Positions 44,961 to 54,218 of a stretch of DNA of 64,000 bases are shown here, one piece after another. The stretch lies in contig DATMXP010000009.1 of the NCBI GenBank assembly GCA_035561515.1, positions 62,001 to 126,000 on the forward strand, written 5' to 3'. This DNA is from Terriglobales bacterium (lineage in GTDB: Bacteria; Acidobacteriota; Terriglobia; Terriglobales; Acidobacteriaceae). The stretch's first letter is position 1; each line of letters begins with the position of its first letter. The position numbers were made by a program, and so were the translations under genes. The notes below the pieces were generated by a model. The model was given only the letters and a program-made list of their open reading frames with translations, did not search any database and was not told the origin of the DNA.

Positions 44961-45788
44961 TCAGGCGATGTATTCGCGGATGTACTCGTCGGTACAATTC
45001 ACCAGTTCATGTACCGTGCCATCGAAGATAATCTTGGCGTCCCTGAGAATCAGAAACGTCGAGGGTGCCTCAATCTTGCTACCCTCGGGGATGGGCACCA
45101 TGTGCCCGGCTTTCTCGTCGAAGTAGTTCGATACCATCGTGAAGGTGTCGGGAAGCCGGTGAGTCGCCATCAGCGCGCTGGTGTGATACACGTCCCGCTG
45201 TTTCACCAAGAGTTCAATGATGGTCGTTGAGGTTACCGGATCTAATCCGGCCGTCGGAGAGTCATAAAGGATCACCTGCGGTTGCGTAATGATGGCCCGC
45301 GCTATGGCCACCCTTCGGCGCATTCCACCGGAGAGTTCCGAAGGAAACTGCTCGAACGTGGGTTCCAATTCAACGAACCGAAGCGCTTCGCGCACTCGGC
45401 GATCAATCTCATCCTGGGGTACGCCCTCTTCGATAAGACGGTATCCCACGTTCTCCCAGACTTTGAGCGAGTCAAACAGCGCGCTTTCCTGGAACACCAT
45501 GCCCACTTGGCGTCGCAATTCGAATAAGTCGTCCTCCTTCATGGCATTCACATGTTGCCCCAGAAGAAAGATGTCGCCTTTGTCCGGTTTGATCAGCCCC
45601 AGTGCCAGCTTCAGGATGGTGCTCTTTCCTGATCCCAGGACGCCAAGCATCATCTTCGTCTCACCGCGGTTCAATTCGAACGAAATATCGTCGAGCACCA
45701 CATTCCGATCGAAGGCAATGGACACGTGATCAAAGATCACGGTTTTTTCCACTGCAAGTTGATCGTTCGTGGGCGGAGCGGTCGACAT
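44961..45788 (-). CDS. mlaF: MlaF-type ABC ATPase (lipid transport)
   Basis: ATP-binding protein of 275 residues. It has Walker A MLGVLGSGKSTILKLAL (with GSGKS), signature LSGGMRRRVAIARAI, and Walker B/Glu region VILYDSPTAGLDPVTS, where Asp-Ser replaces the usual Asp-Glu as in Mla/Mce ATPases. With the MlaE permease it moves phospholipids between membranes. It overlaps the permease gene by 1 bp. The final stretch TFLILRDAKIIFDGTVHELV resembles the Mla C-terminal extension. Confidence 0.9.
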   Translation of the reverse strand: MSTAPPTNDQLAVEKTVIFDHVSIAFDRNVVLDDISFELNRGETKMMLGVLGSGKSTILKLALGLIKPDKGDIFLLGQHVNAMKEDDLFELRRQVGMVFQESALFDSLKVWENVGYRLIEEGVPQDEIDRRVREALRFVELEPTFEQFPSELSGGMRRRVAIARAIITQPQVILYDSPTAGLDPVTSTTIIELLVKQRDVYHTSALMATHRLPDTFTMVSNYFDEKAGHMVPIPEGSKIEAPSTFLILRDAKIIFDGTVHELVNCTDEYIREYIA

Positions 45789-46570
45789 CAGCCGACCCGC
45801 ATAAAGACCATGAGGAGTTTGGTGAAGAAGAAGTCTATGACCACAATGAGCACGGAAGCTGCTACCACGGCCTGCGTGGTCGCGCGACCCACCCCTTGGG
45901 TTCCACCTTTAGCGGAGAGACCGTAATAACACCCGACGCTCGCGATGATAAATCCGAAGAGCAAAGGCTTTGTCAGGCCCATGAAGACGTCGGGAAACTC
46001 CAGCGACTGCCAGGCTTTCGACCAGTACTGGTTGCTATCGAGACCCAAGGCAAAACGGGCCACCACCCAACCACCCGCCAGTCCGACAAGGTCGCTCAGG
46101 ATCGTCAGCACGAAAAGCATTGTCACTGCGGCAATCAGCCGAGGCGTAACCAACTTTTTCGTCGGATCGGTTCCAAGCGCCCGCATGGCGTCGATCTGCT
46201 CGGTCACCTTCATGGATCCCAATTCGCTCGCGATACCCGAGGAGTTTCTTCCCGCAACCATCAATCCCGTCAACACAGGACCCAGTTCGCGGACCATCGT
46301 CAGGCTGACGAGCTGGCCGGTAAGCGAAAGCGATCCAAAGCGTTGCAATGTATTGGAACTCTGCAGGGCGAGCACGGCCCCGATGGAGAATCCGGTCAGC
46401 GCGACCACGGGAAGTGACCCTACGCCGATTAGGTCAGCTTGCATCAGTGTGTCGGCCAGGTATCGTGGTTTCCGAAACAGGTTCGCAACCGCCTGCATGC
46501 ACAGGACGGAGTACTCCTGAACTGCCAATACACTGTCTTTAGCGATGTCAGTCGGAGACCGTAATTGCAT
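45788..46570 (-). CDS. mlaE: MlaE-family permease (lipid transport)
   Basis: Inner-membrane permease of 260 residues with five to six TM helices. The family region ELGPVLTGLMVAGRNSSGIA followed by SELGSMKVTEQIDAMRALG is the MlaE coupling-helix signature. It partners with MlaF, 1-bp overlap. No MlaD (MCE-domain) gene follows, unlike enteric Mla operons; engB comes instead. MlaD/Mce proteins may be elsewhere. Confidence 0.92.
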   Translation of the reverse strand: MQLRSPTDIAKDSVLAVQEYSVLCMQAVANLFRKPRYLADTLMQADLIGVGSLPVVALTGFSIGAVLALQSSNTLQRFGSLSLTGQLVSLTMVRELGPVLTGLMVAGRNSSGIASELGSMKVTEQIDAMRALGTDPTKKLVTPRLIAAVTMLFVLTILSDLVGLAGGWVVARFALGLDSNQYWSKAWQSLEFPDVFMGLTKPLLFGFIIASVGCYYGLSAKGGTQGVGRATTQAVVAASVLIVVIDFFFTKLLMVFMRVG

Positions 46571-46656
46571 GTCGGGCTTAGCCGGACTTCTTTGGATTGG
46601 CTACGCGGAACTATAACAGAAGCTCAAATGAAGCGCCTATACCGATTACCGATCTT

Positions 46657-47022
46657 CTAGCTTGCGGCGCTTTGACGATAAAGAGCCTTCTCGGCTTCTT
46701 CGACCGTATCGTACATCTTCAGTAGCTGCCCAACTCTCGTGACCGTGAGGATCCGTTGCGCCATGCCATGAACGCCGGCCAGCGCCAGTTTCTTGCCGGA
46801 TTTCTCGCGCGTCACATAGGCGTTCACGAGGAAACCAATTGCCGCGGAATCTATGTAGGAAAGATCGCTCACGTCGAGTACAAGCGTCGGCTCCGGATGA
46901 GAGTCCCAAATTTCCTGGAAGGCCACCAGGTGCTCTAGTACCAGCGGTCCCGAAACAGAAAGGATGGCGCACCCCGGGTGGATACCATTTCGAATCGTTA
47001 CCGAGAACTCATTGTTGGCCAT
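46657..47022 (-). CDS. STAS-domain protein (anti-sigma-factor antagonist or MlaB-like)
   Basis: Cytoplasmic protein of 121 residues with one STAS domain. The phosphorylatable Ser59 is in LVLDVSDLSYIDSAAIGFLV. ATG at 47022 has a G-rich site (GGGGTG) upstream. It resembles SpoIIAA-type antagonists, but its place next to mlaE and mlaF makes an MlaB-like regulatory role possible. The presence of the Ser in the DSAA motif favours a partner-switch role. Confidence 0.82.
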   Translation of the reverse strand: MANNEFSVTIRNGIHPGCAILSVSGPLVLEHLVAFQEIWDSHPEPTLVLDVSDLSYIDSAAIGFLVNAYVTREKSGKKLALAGVHGMAQRILTVTRVGQLLKMYDTVEEAEKALYRQSAAS

Positions 47023-47096
47023 GCGCACCCCTAATGTAGACAGCAACGGCGCCTGATGCAACGCTAAGGTGAATAAAGCTGGGAGTAACGAGCAGG

Positions 47097-48530
47097 CTAT
47101 TCGCGTGCCCGCTTTTTAATTTCGATGTTAAGGCGTTTGATCTTCTGGTTAAGTGTCGAAAGTGGTATTCGGAACCGCTCCGCCGCGTCTGTCTGATTCC
47201 ATGCGCATTTTTCCAGCATGTCGACAATCAGGCGACGTTCGCATTCTTCTACCAATTCGAACAGCGACGCGTCGGGACGGTGATCAAGCAGTTGCAATCC
47301 GGCGGAGCGGCCAACGATATTGTCGGGAAGCAAATCAACGCCGATGTTGCTTGTTGAACTGAGCACAACTGCGCGCTCCATCACGTTTTCCAGTTCCCGA
47401 ACGTTGCCGGGCCAGGTGTAATCCAGCAGGCTGCGCAGCGCTTCCGGTGAAATTTGCCGGGGCCCGCGCTCGTTCTCAGCAGCGAACTTATGCAGAAAGT
47501 GTTCCACGAGCAGCGGAATATCTTCCTTGCGGCTACGCAATGCTGGGAGGTCGATCGTAATCACGTTCAACCGGTAATAGAGGTCCTCGCGGAACTTGCC
47601 TTCCTTTACCAGTTGCTTGAGGTCGACGTTGGTGGCGGCAATGATCCTTACGTCCACCTGGATTTCCTGCACCCCGCCCAGGTGCATGAACTTTCTGTCC
47701 TGGAGCACGCGCAATATCTTCGCCTGCGTCTCCACGCCCATGGTGCCGATTTCATCCAGAAACAATGTGCCACGGTCGGCAATCTCGAACAGGCCCTTCT
47801 TGGAAGCGATCGCACTCGTGAACGCGCCCTTCACGTGACCAAATAGCGTGGACTCGAGCAGGTCTGTCGGCATCGCGCCGGTATTGACCGGAACAAACGG
47901 GCGGTCTTTGCGCGGCGAATTCATGTGAATCGCCTTCGCAATCAGTTCCTTGCCCGTGCCGCTTTCGCCCTGCAACAGCACCGTTGAGCGGCTGGGCGCC
48001 ACTTGCGCCACCAGATCAAAAATCTTCAGCATCGGCTCGCTCTTGCCGATGATGTTCTCGAAGTTGTAGCGCTGCTTCAGGGCGCGCTTCAGTTGGACGT
48101 TTTCTTCTTCCGCCCTGCGTCGTGCGATGGCCGCACGGATATCCGCCAGCAGCTTTTCGTTGTCCCAGGGCTTTTGAACGAAGTTCGCCGCTCCGCCCTG
48201 CATCGCCAGCACGGCATTTTCAACCGTGCCATAAGCCGTAATCAGAATGACAGCCAGCGACGGATCGCGATCGCGAATTTCGTGCAGGATCTCCAGTCCG
48301 TTGCGGTCGGGAAGGGCATAGTCCAGCAGAATCAAGTCGTACGGCTGCTCCGCAATCTTGTTCAAGCCCTCTTCGCCACTGCCGGCCGTTTGGACGGTGT
48401 AGTCTTCCATCTCCAGCAACGTCAGAAGTGATTCCCGGATTGCAGCCTCGTCGTCGATGATTAGAATCGTACCGGGTGAATTCGTATCGCTCATGTGGGG
48501 ACGTCTAGAGATAACCGCGGCCTCAGACAT
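47097..48530 (-). CDS. NtrC-family response regulator with GAFTSA loop
   Basis: Protein of 477 residues. The receiver domain (about 17-135) has Asp in LILLDYALPDRNG. The AAA+ domain has Walker A GESGTGKELIAKA, and in the sigma-54 loop LFGHVKGAFTSAIA reads GAFTSA instead of GAFTGA. Walker B is GTLFLDEIGT. The C-terminal HTH includes NQTDAAERFRIPLSTLNQKI. ATG at 48530 overlaps the kinase stop and has AAGG upstream; ATG at 48494 is an alternative. It pairs with the histidine kinase just upstream. Confidence 0.92.
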   Translation of the reverse strand: MSEAAVISRRPHMSDTNSPGTILIIDDEAAIRESLLTLLEMEDYTVQTAGSGEEGLNKIAEQPYDLILLDYALPDRNGLEILHEIRDRDPSLAVILITAYGTVENAVLAMQGGAANFVQKPWDNEKLLADIRAAIARRRAEEENVQLKRALKQRYNFENIIGKSEPMLKIFDLVAQVAPSRSTVLLQGESGTGKELIAKAIHMNSPRKDRPFVPVNTGAMPTDLLESTLFGHVKGAFTSAIASKKGLFEIADRGTLFLDEIGTMGVETQAKILRVLQDRKFMHLGGVQEIQVDVRIIAATNVDLKQLVKEGKFREDLYYRLNVITIDLPALRSRKEDIPLLVEHFLHKFAAENERGPRQISPEALRSLLDYTWPGNVRELENVMERAVVLSSTSNIGVDLLPDNIVGRSAGLQLLDHRPDASLFELVEECERRLIVDMLEKCAWNQTDAAERFRIPLSTLNQKIKRLNIEIKKRARE

Positions 48531-51435
48531 TGACAGCCTTCCTCACCAGTGGAAACTCAAGGTAGAACGTCGTCCCCTCGCCAACACGGCTCTCCACCTG
48601 AATTTTCCCTGCGTGTTCCTGGATGATTCCGTAAGTAACTGACAATCCCAATCCTGTACCTTTTCTGCCTTCGCGCGCGCCGTTCTTCGTCGTGAAGAAC
48701 GGGTCGTAGATCCGTTGGATATGTTCCTGCGCGATACCGCTGCCGGAATCCGATACTGTGACTTTTACGCCGTCGCCGTTCGCCGTTGCGACAGTGAGCG
48801 TGCCTCCACCAGGCATCGCATCTTTCGCGTTCAGGAACAAGTTTAGAAAGACTTGCTGCAATTTGCCTGCGTTGCCATTGATCGTGGGCAGCCCTTCCAG
48901 CAGTTGCTCATCCACTTTGACCCGCGCTGACTTGAATTGATGCTCCACGAGAGCGAGAGTTTCATGGATCACCTTGTTCAAGTCGACTTGGCTGAACTCG
49001 CTTCCGCTCGTACGCGAAAAATTCAGCAGGCTGTTCACAATCTCCGATGCACGGAACGTCTGGCGCGTGATCTTCTCCAGCAAAGACGCCTGCTTCTCGT
49101 TCCCGTTGAGTTGCTTCTGCAGCATCTGCGCGTACGAGGAGATTACCGCCAGCGGCGTATTCACTTCATGTGCCACACCCGCTGCCAACAGGCCGATCGA
49201 AGACATCTTCTCTGCCTGCGAAAGCTGCGATTCCAGTTCAATCCGTTCGGTGATGTCGTCCACGATGATCAAGCGCCCGATCACGTTGAACTGCTTCGTC
49301 ACGAGCGGCGCTATGGCAATGTTCGTGATTCGCGCGTCTCCGGCCGGTGTCGTCAGCCGGAACTTGTACATGTTATGAATGCCCGGCGTCTGGCGTACGC
49401 GGTAAAACTCCGACGCAAACGTAGACGGGAACACTTCGCCGATGGGCCGGCCTAAAGCCTCTGCACGAGGAGTCGCGTACATCACTTCCATCTGCGAATT
49501 CCAAAACTCCACGCGATCCTCGAGATCCACGGCCAGTACGCCGACGCTGATCGACTCCACGATGTTTTCGTTGAAGTCCTTCAGTCGCTCGTACTCCACT
49601 ACCTTCTGTTCCAGCGACGCATACAGTCGCGCGTTCTGGATTGCAATTCCGATGTAGCCAGCCAGCGTCTCCAACAGTTCCACATCTTCGCTGGAGAGGA
49701 AATCCCCATCAGAGGTCTTGCCCAATCCCATGACGGCGATCGTCCGCCCTTGTACCGTGCAGCGAATGAAATAGTTCAGATCCAACTTCGCGATCGTCGT
49801 CTGCGCGCCCGGGGTCTCTCTCACCACTTGGTGCGTGTTGTCGAAGAAAAGGTGTCCCGCCGATTCTTCCGGCCGCTGTACGGTCAGGAAACTCAAGTCC
49901 AGGTCGCTGGTGCCCGTCATGCCAAATGACTTCGCCAGGGTGAACGAGTTTTGATCATCAGACAGGAATATCGCCATGCGCGATACAAGCAGTGTTCGCG
50001 AAAGGCGGTCCACCACCGAACTCAGCATTCGATCGATATCGGTCTGGGCGCTCAGTTCACGTCCGAATTCAATCAGCGTGCGACGGTAGTCATAGCGCTT
50101 GCGGTAGAAGAACCGGTCGAGTTTCTCTTGGAACCAGTTCTTCATTGGATCGAACAGCAGCGCCGTCACTACCATGGCCGCGATCAGGCCGGCAGGTCCT
50201 GCACTTGGTACTTGCTTGTGAACGATTTCTGCCGCGATACCGATGGCCGCGAAATACACACCTGCGATGAATGCCGCCGCCAGCGTGTAGGCCATGCCTC
50301 GCTTGAAAATCAGGTCCACGTCCATCAGGCGATAACGGAAGATGGCGTATCCAAACGTCAGCGGCAGGAACACAAGGCACAACACCGAGAGCTTCATCAT
50401 TGCTCCCGGCGTACTGCCATTTAGGTAGGGAATTACGTAGAACAGCGTGAACGGCAGCACAGCAAGCGTTGCGCCACGCGTCACCCATTTCATCTGCTGA
50501 CGCAGGATCGGCGTCTCTGCCCTGTAATAGCTGTGCCACAGCACACCAACTGCGACAACGAAGTACGTCGCCAGGTATGAATACTCAACCCGGTCGAGAG
50601 TGAACCTCAGAACCTCGCTCGGTTCCAGCAGGGTGAGCACCACCACGTGCAAGCCCACCAGGATCGCGCCCGGCAAATAGATCAGCGGTGTCAGCCACCA
50701 GTTCTCGCGAACCGCCTTCTTAGGCTCCGGGAAGGTCAGCACAAAGTGCAGGAACAACGCAGGCTGCAACATGTGTGCTGCAACGTTCGACCACAGAATG
50801 ATCCAGTCGAACAAGTTCAGCTTCCCTGTGTAGTGGAACGAATAAAAGACGAACGAGGTGAGGCAGAATATGTAAAAGTGCGTCGCCCGTGGAGCCGTCC
50901 AGCGCCTGAGCAGAACGTATAACCCAATTCCCAGATAAATCAGCGCAATCAGCCGCAGTCCCGAGTTCAGCGACTTATCGAACGGGACTAGAATCACCGC
51001 CACATTCAGCGGCACGTCTCCACGCTCTAGGGCGTAATTGGCTTTTGAATAGATCCCGGTCCGGTATAACTGCCTCGTCAGGCCGGCGATGTTGGTGATT
51101 TCGCTGTCATTAATTGCCGTAACGACGTCGCCCACCCGGATACCACCTCTGGCTCCGGGGCCATCGGCATCCACCCGTTGCGCCAGCAGGTGGCCGTTGT
51201 GTTCAATCCACCAGACACCGTCGTAGGGCGTTTCAAACTGGCGTTCCTTTTGGAAGTTGATCCAGGCGAAGGTTCCGGCGGCTGCCGTGATAAGGAACAG
51301 CACCAGCGCGAGAAACCGGACTTGAAAATCTTTTGTCATCGGCCGATGAGGACTGCCGGAGGAAGCCAGCCTTGCCGACCGAGGCTTCCGCTCTGTCTCT
51401 ACTTGCAACCGGCTTGCCAGATCAGTCGTGGCCAT
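48523..51435 (-). CDS. PDZ-7TM-GAF-PAS sensor histidine kinase
   Basis: Membrane kinase of about 970 residues. An N-terminal TM at about 36-54 is followed by a periplasmic PDZ-like domain (about 75-140; ADGPGARGGIRVGDVVTAIN). Several TM helices occupy about 155-400. A GAF domain starts near 480, and a PAS domain starts near 620 (SVGVLAVDLEDRVEFWNSQM). The H-box is GVAHEVNTPLAVISSY (about 753), and the HATPase carries NAKDAMPGGGTL and GTGLGLSVTYGI. Its start is uncertain; ATG 51435 (MATTDLASRLQ) is chosen over longer frames. Cognate regulator is the overlapping next gene. Confidence 0.88.
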   Translation of the reverse strand: MATTDLASRLQVETERKPRSARLASSGSPHRPMTKDFQVRFLALVLFLITAAAGTFAWINFQKERQFETPYDGVWWIEHNGHLLAQRVDADGPGARGGIRVGDVVTAINDSEITNIAGLTRQLYRTGIYSKANYALERGDVPLNVAVILVPFDKSLNSGLRLIALIYLGIGLYVLLRRWTAPRATHFYIFCLTSFVFYSFHYTGKLNLFDWIILWSNVAAHMLQPALFLHFVLTFPEPKKAVRENWWLTPLIYLPGAILVGLHVVVLTLLEPSEVLRFTLDRVEYSYLATYFVVAVGVLWHSYYRAETPILRQQMKWVTRGATLAVLPFTLFYVIPYLNGSTPGAMMKLSVLCLVFLPLTFGYAIFRYRLMDVDLIFKRGMAYTLAAAFIAGVYFAAIGIAAEIVHKQVPSAGPAGLIAAMVVTALLFDPMKNWFQEKLDRFFYRKRYDYRRTLIEFGRELSAQTDIDRMLSSVVDRLSRTLLVSRMAIFLSDDQNSFTLAKSFGMTGTSDLDLSFLTVQRPEESAGHLFFDNTHQVVRETPGAQTTIAKLDLNYFIRCTVQGRTIAVMGLGKTSDGDFLSSEDVELLETLAGYIGIAIQNARLYASLEQKVVEYERLKDFNENIVESISVGVLAVDLEDRVEFWNSQMEVMYATPRAEALGRPIGEVFPSTFASEFYRVRQTPGIHNMYKFRLTTPAGDARITNIAIAPLVTKQFNVIGRLIIVDDITERIELESQLSQAEKMSSIGLLAAGVAHEVNTPLAVISSYAQMLQKQLNGNEKQASLLEKITRQTFRASEIVNSLLNFSRTSGSEFSQVDLNKVIHETLALVEHQFKSARVKVDEQLLEGLPTINGNAGKLQQVFLNLFLNAKDAMPGGGTLTVATANGDGVKVTVSDSGSGIAQEHIQRIYDPFFTTKNGAREGRKGTGLGLSVTYGIIQEHAGKIQVESRVGEGTTFYLEFPLVRKAVNV

Positions 51436-51677
51436 GAATCTGCGTAAGTGTCTAAAAAAAAGGAGCTTACATAATTTTAACAGCTTTTCGGGACGCGAAA
51501 TTCCGAAAATGGGATTTGAATCTTGATTTCCGTAAGCACCGAATACCTCAGGACTTAAGGCCTCCGTAATTCCGTAACTGCGTCTTTCGGCAAAGATTTC
51601 CTTCATCACTGAAATAACCAACAGTGAGCTCTGGGTAATACAATCAATGTCTTGAACCGCCAAACAGGAGCCATTGC

Positions 51678-51914
51678 TTGACGGAAGATTTGAATCTGGA
51701 AGAGTTGAAACGTCGCCTCAAGGAAGGCGATTATCTGGAGATCACAACCGGAGGCGGTGCCTACGAGGTCTGGGCCGAGCCATTGGCTAGTCCTCCCGCC
51801 GTTTACTTCGAAGGGGAGCAACACCCCATAGCCGAGTTGGACAATATCGCCCAACGCATCCTCGCCGACATGCATAGCGGCGAGATTCGCTGTCGCTGGG
51901 TGGAAGACGACTAA
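51678..51914 (+). CDS. Small acidic hypothetical protein
   Basis: Protein of 78 residues. It begins at TTG with AGGAG eight bases upstream. The sequence has LEELKRRLKEGDYLEITTGG and a C-terminal LDNIAQRILADMHSG with charged ends. No cysteine pair or TM is present. It lies 36 bp upstream of argD in the same direction and may be co-transcribed. Family not recognised. Confidence 0.6.
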   Translation: MTEDLNLEELKRRLKEGDYLEITTGGGAYEVWAEPLASPPAVYFEGEQHPIAELDNIAQRILADMHSGEIRCRWVEDD

Positions 51915-51950
51915 CCTGAACTAGTATTTTCGGAGATTACGGAGCGCAAA

Positions 51951-53183
51951 TTGGATACAGCTGTCATGGAAGTCAAAGAGCAGAGTTCCGCTACGTCGGA
52001 TGTCATGGAACTGGAGAAGCAATACCTCCTCGGTACCTATGCCCGTTTTCCTGTCGTTCTCGAAAAGGGTAAGGGCGTTTTCGTTCAGGATGTAAACGGC
52101 AAGAAGTACCTGGACTTGGTTTCCGGGTTGGGCGTTAACGCTCTCGGCTATGCCCATCCGCGAATCGTGAAGGTCATTCGCGAGCAATCGGCCAAACTGG
52201 TACACGTCTCGAATCTCTACTACAACCAGTTTCAAGGCCCACTCGCAAAGAAACTCGTCGAACTCTCCGGTTTGCCGCGTGTCTTCTTCTCAAACACCGG
52301 TACGGAGGCCATCGACGGCGCCATTAAGTTCGCTCGCGCTTATGCCAGGAAGACTGGCCGCGAGGGCAAGTTCAAGCTTGTTGCGGCCACCAACTCCTTC
52401 CACGGACGAACCTACGGCGGCATGTCTCTAACGGCTACAGCCAAGTATCGTGACGATTTCAAGCCGCTGCTGGATGGCGTCACGTTCGTTCCGCTCAACG
52501 ATATAGGCGCACTTCGCGAAGCCGTGACCGACGATACCTGTGCCGTTTTCCTCGAGACCGTACAAGGAGAAGGCGGCATCTTCGAATGCTCCGCGGATTA
52601 CCTGCACACGGCCCGTCAACTCTGCACCCAGCACCACGCCGCACTCGTGCTCGATGAGATCCAGTGCGGACTCGGCCGTACCGGAGAGATGTTCGCGTTC
52701 AAACACCACGACATCGTCCCCGACATTCTGACGCTCGCCAAGCCGATCGCTGGCGGCCTGCCTCTCGGTGCGATCCTGGTAAACGACGAGATTGCCGCAT
52801 CCATTGGTTCTGGTAAGCACGGCACCACGTTTGGTGGAGGGCCGCTCGCCTGCCGTGTCGCCCTCGAATACCTTGCCATTGTTGAAGAAACTAACCTGAT
52901 CGAGCACGTTCGCAAGGTCGGCAGTTATTTCCACGGCGAGTTAACGAACCTTTTGGAGAAGTTCTCCATCGCCAAGGAGGTTCGCGGTCGTGGCCTCATG
53001 CTTGCCCTCGAACTCAACGTACCTTCACGTCCTTACGTGGACGCTGCGCTCGCTGAAGGCGTCCTCATGAACAGCACTCACGACACGACCATTCGGTTTT
53101 TGCCTCCCTTTATCGTGGAAGAAAAGCACATCGATAAAGCGCTGAAGGTCCTGAAGAAAGTTCTGAAGAAGAAGTTGAGCTGA
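51951..53183 (+). CDS. argD: Acetylornithine/succinyldiaminopimelate aminotransferase family
   Basis: PLP-dependent class III aminotransferase of 410 residues. The N-terminal LVSGLGVNALGYAHPRIVKV, the cofactor loop FFSNTGTEAIDGAIKFARAY, FHGRTYGGMSLTAT and the PLP-Lys region DEIQCGLGRTGEMFAF with LTLAKPIAGGLPLGA are all present. It fits the ArgD family of arginine (and lysine) biosynthesis. The start is TTG (51951) with GGAG upstream, or the ATG five codons in. Other arg genes are not adjacent, though an M20 deacetylase-like gene lies 5 kb away. Confidence 0.88.
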   Translation: MDTAVMEVKEQSSATSDVMELEKQYLLGTYARFPVVLEKGKGVFVQDVNGKKYLDLVSGLGVNALGYAHPRIVKVIREQSAKLVHVSNLYYNQFQGPLAKKLVELSGLPRVFFSNTGTEAIDGAIKFARAYARKTGREGKFKLVAATNSFHGRTYGGMSLTATAKYRDDFKPLLDGVTFVPLNDIGALREAVTDDTCAVFLETVQGEGGIFECSADYLHTARQLCTQHHAALVLDEIQCGLGRTGEMFAFKHHDIVPDILTLAKPIAGGLPLGAILVNDEIAASIGSGKHGTTFGGGPLACRVALEYLAIVEETNLIEHVRKVGSYFHGELTNLLEKFSIAKEVRGRGLMLALELNVPSRPYVDAALAEGVLMNSTHDTTIRFLPPFIVEEKHIDKALKVLKKVLKKKLS

Positions 53184-53199
53184 GAACAGACAAAAAGGA

Positions 53200-53221
53200 G
53201 GGGAGTTCGAGAGAACTCCCC
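53200..53221 (+). terminator. Probable terminator after argD
   Basis: GGGGAGTTC (53200-53208) pairs perfectly with GAACTCCCC (53213-53221) around GAGA. Only TT follows, but an A-run precedes, so function on either strand is possible. It lies 17 bp after the argD stop. Confidence 0.65.
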
Positions 53222-53279
53222 TTCACAGAAGCGACAGAGGCGATATCGAAAGATAAGAATCCTGAGATGCGCCTCATGG

Positions 53280-54155
53280 TTGCCAAGCCTCGGAAAAATC
53301 GTGAACTCTACCTCCGTCAGTCCGCCGCCCGTCGCGCACGCGGAGGAGTGTTGGGCGTCCCTGAACTCCCACAGAATGCGCTACTTACGGTCGGGCAGTG
53401 GCCAGCCTTTGCTCCTTGTTCACGGATTATTAGGTTATTCCTTCTCCTGGCGGTTCAATCTCGAAGAACTCGGCCGTATTCGGACCGTCATCGCTCCCGA
53501 CCTTCTCGGAACCGGGTTCTCAGACCGGAGCTCGGAAATAGACTGCAGCGCACGTGCTTCTGCTGATCGCATGTTTCAACTCATGGATCAGCTCGGTATC
53601 GAGAGTACCGATCTGCTCGGCACCTCGCATGGAGGCGGTGTCGCCGTGATGATGGCGAACGTAGCGCCACAGCGGATTCGCAAGCTCATCCTCGTTGCGC
53701 CAGTGAATCCTTGGTCTCCACACGGCAAACTCATCACGAAAATCCTCGCAACTCGGTTCGCCCAGTTGACGTTTCCCAGAGTCGCCACGGCTTTCCAGGC
53801 AACGTCCCGATTCTGGCTGGCCCGTCTATATGGTGATCCGGCGCGCATTTCCCCGGGAACTCTCGAAGGCTATACGGCGCCCATCGCGCTTCCCGGTACA
53901 TGGCAGTATGGTCTGAACGTGATCGCTTGCTGGCACGATGACCTGCGCGAACTCGAGCATGCGTATGCTCACATCAGCCAGCCGACCCTACTGCTCTGGG
54001 GAGAAAAAGACGCAGCCGTCTATGCTTCCTCTGCTGCCGAAGTAAAAAAACGTATTCCCCACGCCGAGCTTCAAGTCTTGCCTGGCGTTGGCCATTTGCC
54101 GTATGAGGAAACCCCACAACTCTTCAATCAATCTGTGATCGATTTCTTGCGCTGA
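53280..54155 (+). CDS. Alpha/beta hydrolase
   Basis: Cytoplasmic hydrolase of 291 residues. The oxyanion region is LLLVHGLLGYSFSW, the nucleophile elbow GTSHGGG (Ser), the acid in LLLWGEKDAAVY, and the catalytic His in PGVGHLPYEE. It resembles the esterase/meta-cleavage hydrolase group; the substrate is unknown. The start is uncertain: TTG 53280 or GTG 53301, neither with a strong ribosome-binding site. Confidence 0.87.
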   Translation: MPSLGKIVNSTSVSPPPVAHAEECWASLNSHRMRYLRSGSGQPLLLVHGLLGYSFSWRFNLEELGRIRTVIAPDLLGTGFSDRSSEIDCSARASADRMFQLMDQLGIESTDLLGTSHGGGVAVMMANVAPQRIRKLILVAPVNPWSPHGKLITKILATRFAQLTFPRVATAFQATSRFWLARLYGDPARISPGTLEGYTAPIALPGTWQYGLNVIACWHDDLRELEHAYAHISQPTLLLWGEKDAAVYASSAAEVKKRIPHAELQVLPGVGHLPYEETPQLFNQSVIDFLR

Positions 54156-54173
54156 TTGCGCTCCACAAAAATT

Positions 54174-54198
54174 AGGCCGGCCCGAAAGGGACCGGCCT
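54174..54198 (-). terminator. Terminator hairpin between hydrolase and nuclease genes
   Basis: AGGCCGG-CCC pairs with GGG-A-CCGGCCT (54174-54183 with 54188-54198, one bulge) around the GAAA tetraloop. On the minus strand it is followed by AATTTTTG, so it fits a terminator of the leftward nuclease gene; it could also end the hydrolase transcript. Confidence 0.78.
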
Positions 54199-54218
54199 GC
54201 AGTTTGCATAACGTACTA

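Noticed and set aside
45602..46417. 271-residue open frame opposite mlaF/mlaE
   Set aside because: Crosses the junction of two well-supported genes and is His/Arg-rich without motifs.
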